A stretch of 11,015 bases of DNA, from NCBI GenBank assembly GCA_023230125.1, contig JALNXZ010000035.1, positions 1 to 11,015 on the forward strand. Reading direction: 5' to 3'. Position 1 is the stretch's first letter. Each line of letters starts with the position of its first letter. The position numbers and the translations under genes are program-made. Source of the DNA: Bacteroidales bacterium (lineage in GTDB: Bacteria > Bacteroidota > Bacteroidia > Bacteroidales > UBA1402). This document shows positions 1 to 7,321 of this stretch, piece after piece. Under the pieces are notes generated by a model. It was not told the origin of the DNA. It worked only from the letters and a program-made list of their open reading frames with translations, and did not search any database.

Positions 1-1514
1 CGAATTTTAGACAGGATATTGCCAATAGCGACCGTTACTGGGGAGATCAGCCTTTTACGGCAGGGCCTGTATATGTGGGAGCCTTTGTACTTTTCCTTTT
101 CCTTTTCGGACTCTTTGCGATAGAAAGTGGTATTAAATGGTCTTTGCTTTTTGCCACAGTCATATCCATTTTGTTAGCCTGGGGAAAGAACTGGATGCCT
201 TTCACTGATTTTTTCCTTGATTATTTTCCGATGTACAATAAATTTAGGACGGTATCTTCCATCTTGATTGTGGCTGAATTGTGTATTCCGATTCTTGCCA
301 TCCTGACACTATCTGAAATTGTCAAGAAACCGAACCTCATTAAAGAAAAAGCCAGGGGCTTTTGGATTAGTTTTGGCTTAACCGGTGGTTTGGCCTTCCT
401 GTTCTGGATCGCTCCAAGATTATTCTTTAATTTTTTCAATCAGAGCGAAACGCAGCAGTTTGCACAGATGTTACAACAAAATCCCAATGCTACAGGTCAG
501 ATCAATATGTATATGGCAGGTCTGGAATCTGCCCGCGTAGCAATCTTGCAATCTGATGCACTTCGCTCTGTCTTCATTATAGCACTTGGTGTTGGCGGCT
601 TGTTGTTGTATCAGAAAAATAAAATCAAGAAGAACCTGTTTGTTCTCTTTGTCGCAGCTTTGATTCTTGTTGATTTGTGGTCCATCGACAAGCACTATTT
701 GAATGACAGCTATTTTGTACCTAAAAGAGAAACTGTGGTTGCATGGAAAGCAACGGAAGCTGATAAAATCATTATGCAGGATAAGGATTTGGGTTACAGA
801 GTCTTTAATTTGACGGTAAGTCCGTTCCAGGATGCAAGTACTTCCTACTATCACCGTTCAGTCGGTGGTTATCATGCAGCAAAATTACGCCGTTATCAGG
901 ATGTGATTGACCACTATTTGTCAACGAACTTGAACATGCCAATCTTAAATATGCTGAATACACGATATTTCATTGTTCCGGATCAGTCTAAACAACCTGT
1001 TGTCCAACGCAATCCGGAGGCCTTAGGTGCTGCTTGGTTTGTAGGTTCTGCCAGAATGGTCAACAATGCTGATGAAGAAATTGCCGCAATCGGTCATTTT
1101 GATCCTGCTCAGGAACTTATTGTGGATAAACGATTTGAAAAACAAATTGCAGGAAGGTCCTTTACCAGGGATACCACTTCAAAAATAGCTTTGGTAAAAT
1201 ATGCCCCCAACCACTTAACTTATCAAACGCAAACCAACAAGGAGCAATTGGCGGTATTTTCTGAAATTTTTTATGCTGACGGTTGGCAAACAACCATTGA
1301 CGGCAAAGAGGTTCCATATTTCCGGGCAAATTACATATTGCGCGGGATGGTGGTCCCCGCAGGTAAACATACCATACAATTTGATTTTGTTCCAAAATCG
1401 TATGAAAGAGTGGAGAACTTATCAATCGTGAGTATGGTCGGCTTGATTATGTTGATAATCTGTGCTTTATGGTTTGGCTTAAAAAAGTTCAAAAAGGAGG
1501 AATCAGAAGTGTAA
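1..1514 (+). CDS. YfhO-family membrane protein (putative GT-C glycosyltransferase), 5' truncated by window edge
   Basis: The reading frame is open from base 3 (first codons read NFRQDIANSDRYWGDQPFT), so the gene starts outside the window and the GTG at 75 is not its start; 503 C-terminal residues are visible. The first ~220 visible residues are rich in hydrophobic segments (for example VGAFVLFLFLFGLFAI and FVLFVAALILVDLW), followed by a soluble domain and a last membrane segment near the C-terminus (LSIVSMVGLIMLIICALWFG) with a Lys-rich tail. Conserved-looking stretches typical of Bacteroidota YfhO are seen: YWGDQPFT, FRTVSSILI, SVGGYHAAKLRRYQ, MLNTRYFIV, and YADGWQTTIDG followed by RANYILRGMVVPAGKHTI. 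The family is large, multi-spanning and GT-C-like; Firmicute members act in glycosylation of cell-envelope polymers, but the Bacteroidota substrate is unknown to me. The next gene follows after 30 bases on the same strand, suggesting cotranscription. Confidence 0.88.
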   Translation, partial: NFRQDIANSDRYWGDQPFTAGPVYVGAFVLFLFLFGLFAIESGIKWSLLFATVISILLAWGKNWMPFTDFFLDYFPMYNKFRTVSSILIVAELCIPILAILTLSEIVKKPNLIKEKARGFWISFGLTGGLAFLFWIAPRLFFNFFNQSETQQFAQMLQQNPNATGQINMYMAGLESARVAILQSDALRSVFIIALGVGGLLLYQKNKIKKNLFVLFVAALILVDLWSIDKHYLNDSYFVPKRETVVAWKATEADKIIMQDKDLGYRVFNLTVSPFQDASTSYYHRSVGGYHAAKLRRYQDVIDHYLSTNLNMPILNMLNTRYFIVPDQSKQPVVQRNPEALGAAWFVGSARMVNNADEEIAAIGHFDPAQELIVDKRFEKQIAGRSFTRDTTSKIALVKYAPNHLTYQTQTNKEQLAVFSEIFYADGWQTTIDGKEVPYFRANYILRGMVVPAGKHTIQFDFVPKSYERVENLSIVSMVGLIMLIICALWFGLKKFKKEESEV

Positions 1515-1519
1515 GAGGT

Positions 1520-1534
1520 TGGTTTATGAAACCA
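1520..1534. repeat. Short perfect inverted repeat in the YfhO / HxRRGD-transferase gap
   Basis: TGGTTT (1520-1525) and AAACCA (1529-1534) form a 6-base-pair stem with a 3-base loop in the 30-base gap. The stem is A+T-containing and lacks a following T-run, so it is not a convincing intrinsic terminator; it could slow ribosomes or stabilise the mRNA 11 bases before the ATG at 1545. Confidence 0.35.
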
Positions 1535-1544
1535 CTGAATAAAG

Positions 1545-2546
1545 ATGCTTTTATCAAATATAAAAAATAAGATTAAACGTCGAACTTGGGACAAGTTGGT
1601 ATTCAGGTTACGCAATAAGGCTCTTTATCCAAAGATCTATAAGTCCTATTGGCATGCATGTTACCATAAACCCGGAAGGGCTGAATATCCTGTAAACTAT
1701 TATACTGCAGTGCCCAATCCTGGTGCAGGAATTGGACATCAATTGGCCAACTGGATAGCAGGTTATTGGTATGCAGGACAGTTCGGACTGAGGTTTGCCC
1801 ATATACCTTTTTCGCAAGAAAAATGGGAAACATTTTTTGGGTTTAGTGAAGGTGAAATGACAGCGGAGGAGCTGATTAAGAAGCATCGGTATCAAAGAGT
1901 GCTTTTACCACTTTTTGATGAGTTTAACCCCGATGAAATCGCTCAAATCAAAAAAATAATTCATTCTTACTGCGATAAAAAGGTTGTTTTTATTGCGGAA
2001 CAAGACCAATTTTACCGAGACCAATTTGGAGTAATGGATGACATTAAAAGAAAATTTCATCAAGCCAAATCGAGAAAAGATGATCATCTGATTTATAGTA
2101 AGGATTTCTTTAATATTGCCATTCATGTAAGGCGTGGAGATGTGGTAAACAGAGAAAAGACAGACAATCCTAATCTGTTGATGCGTTGGCAGGATGTAAA
2201 CTACTTTGAGAGGGTGTTTTCAACGATTATGGAGAACATTCAAACGGATAGACCTATTGCTGTATATCTGTTTTCACAAGGAGAAAGAGGTGACTATCCT
2301 GAATTTGAGAAAATCGAAAATATTCATTTCTGCATGGATATGGGTTCAAAGGATTCTTTTTTACATATGGTAAATGCTGATTTGCTGATTACCAGTAAAA
2401 GTTCGTTTTCCTATAAACCTGCGCTGCTCTCAAATGGGATAAAAGTCTGTCCAAAAATGTTTTGGCATGGATATCCGAAAACAAAAGATTGGATTCTTGT
2501 AGAAAATGACGGCTCTTTTGATTCAAGACAACTATTAATGCATTGA
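1545..2546 (+). CDS. Putative alpha-1,2-fucosyltransferase-like (GT11-like, HxRRGD) glycosyltransferase
   Basis: A 333-residue soluble protein. Residues 61-70 (AGIGHQLANW) resemble the N-terminal G-x-G-[NH]-Q-L motif of GT11 enzymes. Residues 194-199 (HVRRGD) match the conserved donor-site HxRRGD motif of the fucosyltransferase superfamily. Residues 242-246 (LFSQG) and the stretch 268-296 (SKDSFLHMVNADLLITSKSSFS region) match the C-terminal part of that fold, in which an aspartate and an S-x-F-S motif occur. Family knowledge: these enzymes transfer fucose from GDP-fucose to a glycan acceptor. Donor and acceptor here are inference, since overall similarity to classic GT11 looks low and no GDP-fucose synthesis gene lies in the window. 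The ATG at 1545 is the first in-frame start after the YfhO stop; no convincing Shine-Dalgarno sequence is seen. The stop lies just before the ATG of the next gene, so the two are probably translated from one mRNA. Confidence 0.75.
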   Translation: MLLSNIKNKIKRRTWDKLVFRLRNKALYPKIYKSYWHACYHKPGRAEYPVNYYTAVPNPGAGIGHQLANWIAGYWYAGQFGLRFAHIPFSQEKWETFFGFSEGEMTAEELIKKHRYQRVLLPLFDEFNPDEIAQIKKIIHSYCDKKVVFIAEQDQFYRDQFGVMDDIKRKFHQAKSRKDDHLIYSKDFFNIAIHVRRGDVVNREKTDNPNLLMRWQDVNYFERVFSTIMENIQTDRPIAVYLFSQGERGDYPEFEKIENIHFCMDMGSKDSFLHMVNADLLITSKSSFSYKPALLSNGIKVCPKMFWHGYPKTKDWILVENDGSFDSRQLLMH

Positions 2547-2551
2547 ATGAT

Positions 2552-3490
2552 ATGAATATACTTTTTTTATCTTTGGGTAATAAGCTTGATTATCAATGTG
2601 ATTGCCTTTTCCATGGAATTAATGCGTTACCTGGTGTGACCGTCTATACGGTTAATGATTATTGGTATGTTTTTGAAGGGAATAAACCTGATGATTTATT
2701 GAGGCAATATGGAATGGGTTTTACGATAACAAATCGTGTCCCTAAAGAAAAGAAGCATCTCCATACTTTTAAGCAGGCACAAGAGCATATTAAATCACAT
2801 TTTTACGATGTAATAATATATGGTTCGATTTATAGATGTGAATTGTTCATAGATGATGTCTTGAAAAACTACTCCAAAGATCAAATCGTTTTTGTTGACG
2901 GAGAAGATCATGATTTCAGCCTGATATTTTACAAATGGCATAAAAAATACTTCAGGAGCCAAAAGCTTTTTCTTGAAAATAGAAAGGTAGCCTTATCCCT
3001 GTATTCAAAAGGTCTTTTTTTTAAACGGGAATTACGGGAGAAAGACCGCAAATATTTTAAACCGATTTCTTTTGCCATTCCATCGGAAAATATCGTATCG
3101 AAAGTGCCTTCAAAAAGCATAGAAATGGCCACAATGATTCCGGGAGATAAAAGGACTTACATCTATAAAAATGAATCAGATTATAATAATGGCTATCAAA
3201 TGGCAAAGTTCGGCACGACTTTCAAAAAAAGCGGATGGGATTGTATGAGACATTATGAAATATTGGCAAATGGATGTATTCCCTATTTTCCGGGTATTGA
3301 GAAGTTGCCTTCCACCACCATGGTGAATTTCCCGAAAACCATCCTATTGGAGACCAACCGTTTGTGTGAATCAGGTGCCTTCACCGATTCCGTATACGAA
3401 TATTATTGCAACATGCTGTTATCTTACACCAGAGAATATTTATCGACCACCAATCTGGCAGAATACGTATTGTCCTTTTGCAAGAAATAA
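2552..3490 (+). CDS. Uncharacterised glycosyltransferase-like protein (putative GT-B fold)
   Basis: A 312-residue protein I cannot assign to a named family. The frame also allows a TTG start at 2543 that would overlap the previous stop, but the ATG at 2552 gives a typical N-terminus (MNILFLSLGNKLDYQ: a hydrophobic beta strand, then a loop) and is preferred. Visible landmarks are YDVIIYGSIYR (~85-95), FVDGEDHD (~114-121), a basic region rich in Lys/Arg (~128-170), and WDCMRHYEILANGCIPYF (229-246). The last resembles the nucleotide-sugar-binding C-terminal segment of GT-B enzymes, in which R-x-[YF]-E-x-L-A-x-G-C-I-P is followed by a strand (compare exostosin-like proteins). No signal peptide or membrane segment is seen, so it is probably cytoplasmic. 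It ends the plus-strand block and follows the HxRRGD transferase closely; a role in decorating the same glycan is inference. Confidence 0.7.
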   Translation: MNILFLSLGNKLDYQCDCLFHGINALPGVTVYTVNDYWYVFEGNKPDDLLRQYGMGFTITNRVPKEKKHLHTFKQAQEHIKSHFYDVIIYGSIYRCELFIDDVLKNYSKDQIVFVDGEDHDFSLIFYKWHKKYFRSQKLFLENRKVALSLYSKGLFFKRELREKDRKYFKPISFAIPSENIVSKVPSKSIEMATMIPGDKRTYIYKNESDYNNGYQMAKFGTTFKKSGWDCMRHYEILANGCIPYFPGIEKLPSTTMVNFPKTILLETNRLCESGAFTDSVYEYYCNMLLSYTREYLSTTNLAEYVLSFCKK

Positions 3491-3503
3491 GAAGTGGAGA
3501 CTT

Positions 3504-4304
3504 TTAAATCCAGCCGTGCATGAGCTTAAACCAGGCTGCTCTGCATACAAACCAGCAATGACGAAGTACTGTCGGTAGAAGGCCATAGTATTTTGACATG
3601 ATCTGAAAGCGTTCTTTTAAGGATGCTTTCATCTTTTTCTTGGAAACGCCTCCATCTAAGAAATAAGACAAGATGAGATGAGTGTTGTGTATCCTTTTTG
3701 CATTCCTTAAGCAGCGGATGGTCCAGTCAAAGTCCCCGGAATATTGATATTGAAGGTCAAAAAGAGGTGCCACTGAACGCTTCACCAACATAGACTGATG
3801 GCAGACCAACATGCCCATTTTGAAGCTTTTCCAGTTGAGTGTTTCAGGTGCTTTTAGACGTCTGGCTCCCATGATTTCACCTTGCCCGTTTACAATATTG
3901 GTTTCACCGTATATGAAATCCGGAAAATCTGTCTCGAGAAAATCTGTGGCTTTTGTCTTGCATCCATGGATGGCATTAAAAACCTTTTCCAAACAATCCG
4001 AAGAGGCCATTCTATCACCTGCATTCATAAACCAGACATAGTCTCCCGTAGCCATTTTAAGACCTTTGTTCATGGCATCATAGATACCCTTGTCCGGTTC
4101 ACTGATCCAATGAAAAGAAAAACCTTTGGAACTGAATTCTCCTTCGTATTCTTTGATCAGGGAAATCGTTCGATCTTTGGATTCCCCGTCAATGATGAGA
4201 TATTCTATGTTGGGATAGGTTTGCCCAAGCACACTTTCGGCAGTTTGACAAAAACCCGTTTCGGCCTGATAGGTGATGGTTATGACAGATATGATAGGCT
4301 TCAT
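3504..4304 (-). CDS. Family 2 glycosyltransferase, WcaE-like
   Basis: A 266-residue GT-A protein when started at the ATG at 4304. The frame is open further upstream (to 4391), but MKPIISVITITYQAE is the usual N-terminus of the family. This ATG also overlaps the stop of the upstream methyltransferase as ATGA, which decides the start. Motifs: first strand ISVITITYQAE (5-15), QTYPNIEYLIIDG (28-40), IDGESKDRT (38-46), SEPDKGIYDAMNKG (68-81), WFMNAGD (91-97), CHQSMLVKR (168-176) and SGDFDW (189-194, likely catalytic acid region). SEPDKGIYDAMNKG and the NAGD form in place of a canonical DxD are typical of the WcaE-like branch of GT2, whose members add sugars in exopolysaccharide or O-antigen repeat-unit assembly. 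The C-terminus is basic with amphipathic helices and may touch the membrane. Donor sugar cannot be read from sequence. It is the last gene of the minus-strand block. Confidence 0.88.
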   Translation of the reverse strand: MKPIISVITITYQAETGFCQTAESVLGQTYPNIEYLIIDGESKDRTISLIKEYEGEFSSKGFSFHWISEPDKGIYDAMNKGLKMATGDYVWFMNAGDRMASSDCLEKVFNAIHGCKTKATDFLETDFPDFIYGETNIVNGQGEIMGARRLKAPETLNWKSFKMGMLVCHQSMLVKRSVAPLFDLQYQYSGDFDWTIRCLRNAKRIHNTHLILSYFLDGGVSKKKMKASLKERFQIMSKYYGLLPTVLRHCWFVCRAAWFKLMHGWI

Positions 4305-5032
4305 ATTGGATTTTTTTGTGCAGATATAATGATATAAGGTGAAAGAAATCGGCCTTTTATCGGAAATAATTTGATGAAATAGCTGAAGCATTTTACCAAC
4401 TTTCTACCGATTGCATTCCGTGTACCAGGTTTAGGCTCAAGCCAGACCATGGGTTTTCTGGTATAATCAATGGTCCAGGATTTCATCCCACTCTCTTTCA
4501 TGATGGATTCCAGATTTTTGATTTTCATCGATTCAAGGTTGTGGATACGAAGGTTCTTTCGGTCAAACAGCCACTGAATCAATCCGTTTAATCCTCTGAG
4601 ATTTGGAAGGATAATCAATAAATTCCCTTTGTCTGAAAGTAATCTTATATGCCTTTCCATCACATCTTTGGTATCGTCAAAATGTTCTATAAATCCCATA
4701 GAGAAAACGATGTCATATTTCTTACTGGTCTCAAAAAGGAAAAAATCTGATTCAATACACGTTATCGATTTTTGGGGAATATTGTTGACCTGTTCCAATT
4801 TCAAAACAATATTCTTGTCTACATAAAAGTCCAGCAGGGTGACATCTTTGCAAACATTCTTATAGAAATAGGCAGAATTGATGCCTGGGAATCCTCCGAT
4901 TTCAATAAAGGATTGACTTCCCTTCAAAGGTTTTAAATACTTGTCGTAAAATGTTTTGGATGGAACTTTTTCATATTTATAGTTTGACCAATATTCCGCC
5001 CAATGTGCTCTATCTGTCAATTTATCCTGCAT
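4301..5032 (-). CDS. Class I SAM-dependent methyltransferase
   Basis: A 243-residue cytoplasmic protein with a Rossmann-like methyltransferase core. Motif I is IEIGGFPG (43-50), the SAM-binding loop. An acidic strand end follows at TLLDFY (65-70). ESDFF (94-98) fits the adenine-contact position, YDIVFSMGFIEHFDD (106-120) is the post-II motif typical of the Methyltransf_11/25-like group, and NLLIILPNLRG (137-147) is the following strand. The start ATG lies one base after the stop of the upstream GT4 gene and the stop overlaps the next start (ATGA), so translation is probably coupled on both sides. Family knowledge gives SAM-dependent methyl transfer. The target is inferred from context to be a sugar, lipid carrier or glycan of the locus. 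Other substrates cannot be excluded. Confidence 0.85.
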   Translation of the reverse strand: MQDKLTDRAHWAEYWSNYKYEKVPSKTFYDKYLKPLKGSQSFIEIGGFPGINSAYFYKNVCKDVTLLDFYVDKNIVLKLEQVNNIPQKSITCIESDFFLFETSKKYDIVFSMGFIEHFDDTKDVMERHIRLLSDKGNLLIILPNLRGLNGLIQWLFDRKNLRIHNLESMKIKNLESIMKESGMKSWTIDYTRKPMVWLEPKPGTRNAIGRKLVKCFSYFIKLFPIKGRFLSPYIIISAQKNPI

Positions 5033-5033
5033 T

Positions 5034-6293
5034 TTATTTTTTGTTATTCGCTTCCAGGTATAATTTCATATAACGATTTGCAACGGCAGATTCGGAATAA
5101 TGACTTAAAATAAAGTCACGGTTGGATTTCTTAAAATCTGCATCATCTGATCTTTCCAGCACGTAGCGTATACCGGCGGCGAAATCCTCTGCTGATTTGT
5201 TTACTGAAACATAACCAGTCTGTTTATGCCTGATCATTTCAGAAATTCCACCAACATTGAATCCGACGCAAGGGATACCACAAGCCATTGCTTCCATGAT
5301 CATATTCGGCAAATTTTCTTCCAAGGAAGGCATTACAAAACAATCGGCTGACTGATACATTTTTACAATCAAATCGGGATCGGAAATATATCCGAGAGCA
5401 TGTGCTTTTAGGCCGAAAACGGAAGCTATCTTTTCTTTGATTTCACCACAAAAAACAAGTTCGACATTTTCACTCAGATCAGCAAGCAAATGTGTCGCTT
5501 CAACCAGATAATCAATCCCTTTTCGTTTATCAGAGGCTATAAGCGCGCCGAAAAGCAGCAACTTTTTGTCTTTAGGCAAATTCAATGCAATTCGTGCATC
5601 ATCTTTGTCTCCTGGAGAAAAGAGCTCGGTATCAATAGGATTTGGAATATTTGTGATGGTATTTCCTATGGATAAAGAACTTATTTCAGCTCGCTTCCGC
5701 AGCCATTGGCTACATGCCACGAAATGAATACCAGCTCCTTGAAAACACTTTTTCTTACGTTTTAGAATGTGATAAGATAAGTCCTTTTTGGAAGGCTTTT
5801 GTAATAACATACAAAAGCCGCAATCATCCATATAGTGGTTACATTCGCGTGAATGATGACAAATTCCGGTAATCGGCCACATATCATGCATGGTCCATAC
5901 AACCGGTTTTCCAAGCTTTAAAAGTTGATCGATTCCATGGATGGAAAGGAATCCTTGGTTTATCCAATTCAGATGAATAACGTCCGCCTCTTTAACCAAT
6001 GGATGATTTACGATATCAAAACCTTTTAATGCTGTTGAAACTGCAAACAAATTTTTCCGATGAAAGCGGTTTACAAAGAAAATATGGAAACGCTCTTCCA
6101 GAAAGGTGAATCTTAAGTGTAGTTTGTCCAGGTTGGATTTTATGACGCCATATACAAAGGAATCGGTGGTTTTTTTTTCGCATACCAATATTGAAACATC
6201 GGCACCTTGTTTTTGCAATGCTCTTGCCAGCCTTTTACAGGCTACTGCGGCACCACCTTTGGTTTCGAAAGTATTTATGAGAAGAACTTTCAT
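5034..6293 (-). CDS. Family 4 glycosyltransferase with Cys-rich insert
   Basis: A 419-residue GT-B enzyme. The N-terminal domain opens with MKVLLINTFETKGGAAVACKR (GGAA at 13-16, acceptor-side Gly loop) and carries HLNWINQGFLS (107-117) and WTMHDMWPITG (133-143). Next come four cysteines at 145, 151, 158 and 161 (CHHSREC...CGFC), a pattern I associate with a subgroup of bacterial GT4 enzymes. The C-terminal domain has NIPNPIDTELF (215-225), a Lys/Arg-rich phosphate-binding segment SDKRKG (254-259), FCGEI (281-285), and the family's EX7E motif (E326 to E334 in EENLPNMIME) followed by MACGIPCVGFNVGGISEMI. Such enzymes are retaining transferases using nucleotide sugars at the inner membrane face. 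The gene is preceded by an 88-base gap and followed after one base by the methyltransferase. A run of nine A on the coding strand spans codons 39-42. Confidence 0.92.
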   Translation of the reverse strand: MKVLLINTFETKGGAAVACKRLARALQKQGADVSILVCEKKTTDSFVYGVIKSNLDKLHLRFTFLEERFHIFFVNRFHRKNLFAVSTALKGFDIVNHPLVKEADVIHLNWINQGFLSIHGIDQLLKLGKPVVWTMHDMWPITGICHHSRECNHYMDDCGFCMLLQKPSKKDLSYHILKRKKKCFQGAGIHFVACSQWLRKRAEISSLSIGNTITNIPNPIDTELFSPGDKDDARIALNLPKDKKLLLFGALIASDKRKGIDYLVEATHLLADLSENVELVFCGEIKEKIASVFGLKAHALGYISDPDLIVKMYQSADCFVMPSLEENLPNMIMEAMACGIPCVGFNVGGISEMIRHKQTGYVSVNKSAEDFAAGIRYVLERSDDADFKKSNRDFILSHYSESAVANRYMKLYLEANNKK

Positions 6294-6381
6294 GATTTAC
6301 ATCAATTATGAGGTCTCCCAACTCGACTATGTACAAAGTTTTTGATCTTCATCTTTTCGCTGGATTTATCTATAAACATTA
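6294..6381 (-). other. Largest intergenic gap, with a 25-codon ORF of unknown status
   Basis: This 88-base gap lies between the EDD glycosyltransferase and the GT4 gene. It holds a minus-strand ORF from an ATG at 6379 to a TGA at 6302-6304 (MFIDKSSEKMKIKNF then VHSRVGRPHN). The ORF starts two bases after the upstream stop (TAATAATG) and ends eight bases before the GT4 start. It has no recognisable domain. No exact TAnnTTTG element is present; AAACTTTG is one base off. It may be a coupled small ORF, a leader, or just chance. Confidence 0.25.
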
Positions 6382-7314
6382 TTAGACCTTAAAATCACCT
6401 TTAAGCGTTCGTTTAATCCTTCTGATGGCTTTTGCCTGAAAAGAGAATGTATTCCTATAATAGCCTTTAATGATATTGCGGGCTTCAGGATTTTCCTCCA
6501 CGGGCTCTATCTTTTCTATGGAAATTTTGTTGTTGAAGAGTTCAGAATGCATCTTAATTCCTGACCCACAGTTAGTACCGCTTCCGTCTAATCCGATATT
6601 CTGTACCAATGTTTTTCCAACATTCAAGGAATAACAATTTTGCAGAAACAAACTTGCACTCCAACGTATGGCCCATGAATTATTTAAGCCTTTTATTTGT
6701 TTACGAAGCATTTTGGTAAAACCGTAGGCATTGTCCATATCAAAATCTTTGGTAAGATGTTTCCTTTCAAGTTCCTGAAGAAGTGCATTTCCATCCGGGT
6801 TAAAAAAATTCCAGGCTCTGTCCCAGGTTGCCCATCCCCAGCTACCGTAATATTTTATTAGAAAAGTATCCGGCAGTGAATCTGTCATGAAAAACTGGCA
6901 AGCATGAATATGCCCGACTTTGTTTTCATCTTTGTATGTTTCAAGCGCATCATTCATGAATTGCAAAAAATACGGCGCTGTAATGAGGTCATCCTCTAAA
7001 ACGATGACTCTTCCAAACTGGTTTACTGTTCTTGTGACACCGTCTATGACATTGCCTGCCAGCCCCATGTTTTTATCCCTGAGTATGATGTTTGTTCTGG
7101 AAAAACCATCGATGGATTGGATGTATATTCTGACCATTTCCACAGAAGAGCTGTCCTTCTCATCTCTGGCGGCATCAGCGTAAATGAATAGCTCACTTTG
7201 GTCGGCAAGAAGGTTCTTCTTAAGTGCCTCTAAAGTCAAACGGGTGTGCTCCGGTCGATTATATACAAAGAGGAGGATGGGTGCTAAAATGCTCATGGGT
7301 GTATTTGAAGTCAT
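6382..7314 (-). CDS. EDD-motif glycosyltransferase (GT-A, GNT-I/GT2-like)
   Basis: A 310-residue GT-A protein. Landmarks: ILAPILLFVYNRPEHT (9-24, first strand with the YNRP motif), FIYADAAR (43-50, Asp47 after strand 2), RDKNMGLAGN (79-88), RVIVLEDDL (102-110, where EDD is the DxD-like metal and nucleotide-sugar site), SWGWATW (158-164), NSWAIRW (212-218) and NIGLDGSGTNCG (239-250). This set defines a bacterial group distantly like eukaryotic N-acetylglucosaminyltransferase I and often annotated as sugar transferase or GT2; the donor is unknown. Two starts are possible: ATG at 7314 (MTSNTPMSIL) or ATG at 7296 (MSILAPILL). The shorter form keeps the whole fold and fits the candidate promoter at 7322-7354 better. 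The longer is listed because nothing excludes it. The C-terminus is strongly basic (RRIKRTLKG), perhaps for membrane contact. Confidence 0.88.
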   Translation of the reverse strand: MTSNTPMSILAPILLFVYNRPEHTRLTLEALKKNLLADQSELFIYADAARDEKDSSSVEMVRIYIQSIDGFSRTNIILRDKNMGLAGNVIDGVTRTVNQFGRVIVLEDDLITAPYFLQFMNDALETYKDENKVGHIHACQFFMTDSLPDTFLIKYYGSWGWATWDRAWNFFNPDGNALLQELERKHLTKDFDMDNAYGFTKMLRKQIKGLNNSWAIRWSASLFLQNCYSLNVGKTLVQNIGLDGSGTNCGSGIKMHSELFNNKISIEKIEPVEENPEARNIIKGYYRNTFSFQAKAIRRIKRTLKGDFKV

Positions 7315-7321
7315 ATCATTA

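Noticed and set aside
91..108. Three near-perfect TTTTCC hexamers
   Set aside because: They encode a hydrophobic LFLFLF stretch of a membrane segment; low-complexity coding explains them and unit changes would keep frame.
75..1514. GTG at 75 as the start of the YfhO-family gene
   Set aside because: The frame is open to the left edge and the upstream codons (YWGDQPFTAGPVY) match the family, so the gene is truncated by the window.
1526..1570. 14-codon ORF (MKPLNKDAFIKYKK) beginning in the hairpin loop before the HxRRGD transferase
   Set aside because: It overlaps the transferase start in another frame and has no recognisable leader-peptide feature such as a run of regulatory codons.
2543..2551. 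TTG start for the uncharacterised glycosyltransferase-like gene
   Set aside because: An ATG nine bases downstream gives a typical N-terminus; the TTG adds only three residues (MND).
3015..3022. Eight-base T run in the uncharacterised glycosyltransferase-like gene
   Set aside because: It encodes LFF in mid-gene in an A+T-rich gene; shorter and further from the start than the nine-base tract, so a weaker case for slippage.
3511..3538. Possible hairpin CAGCC...GGCTG near the convergent junction
   Set aside because: The stem is only five base pairs with an 18-base loop and no T-run follows on either strand, so it is not a credible terminator.
4305..4391. 29-residue N-terminal extension of the WcaE-like GT2
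   Set aside because: It lies inside the coding end of the upstream methyltransferase, is unlike the family N-terminus, and the ATGA overlap at 4301-4304 gives a better start.
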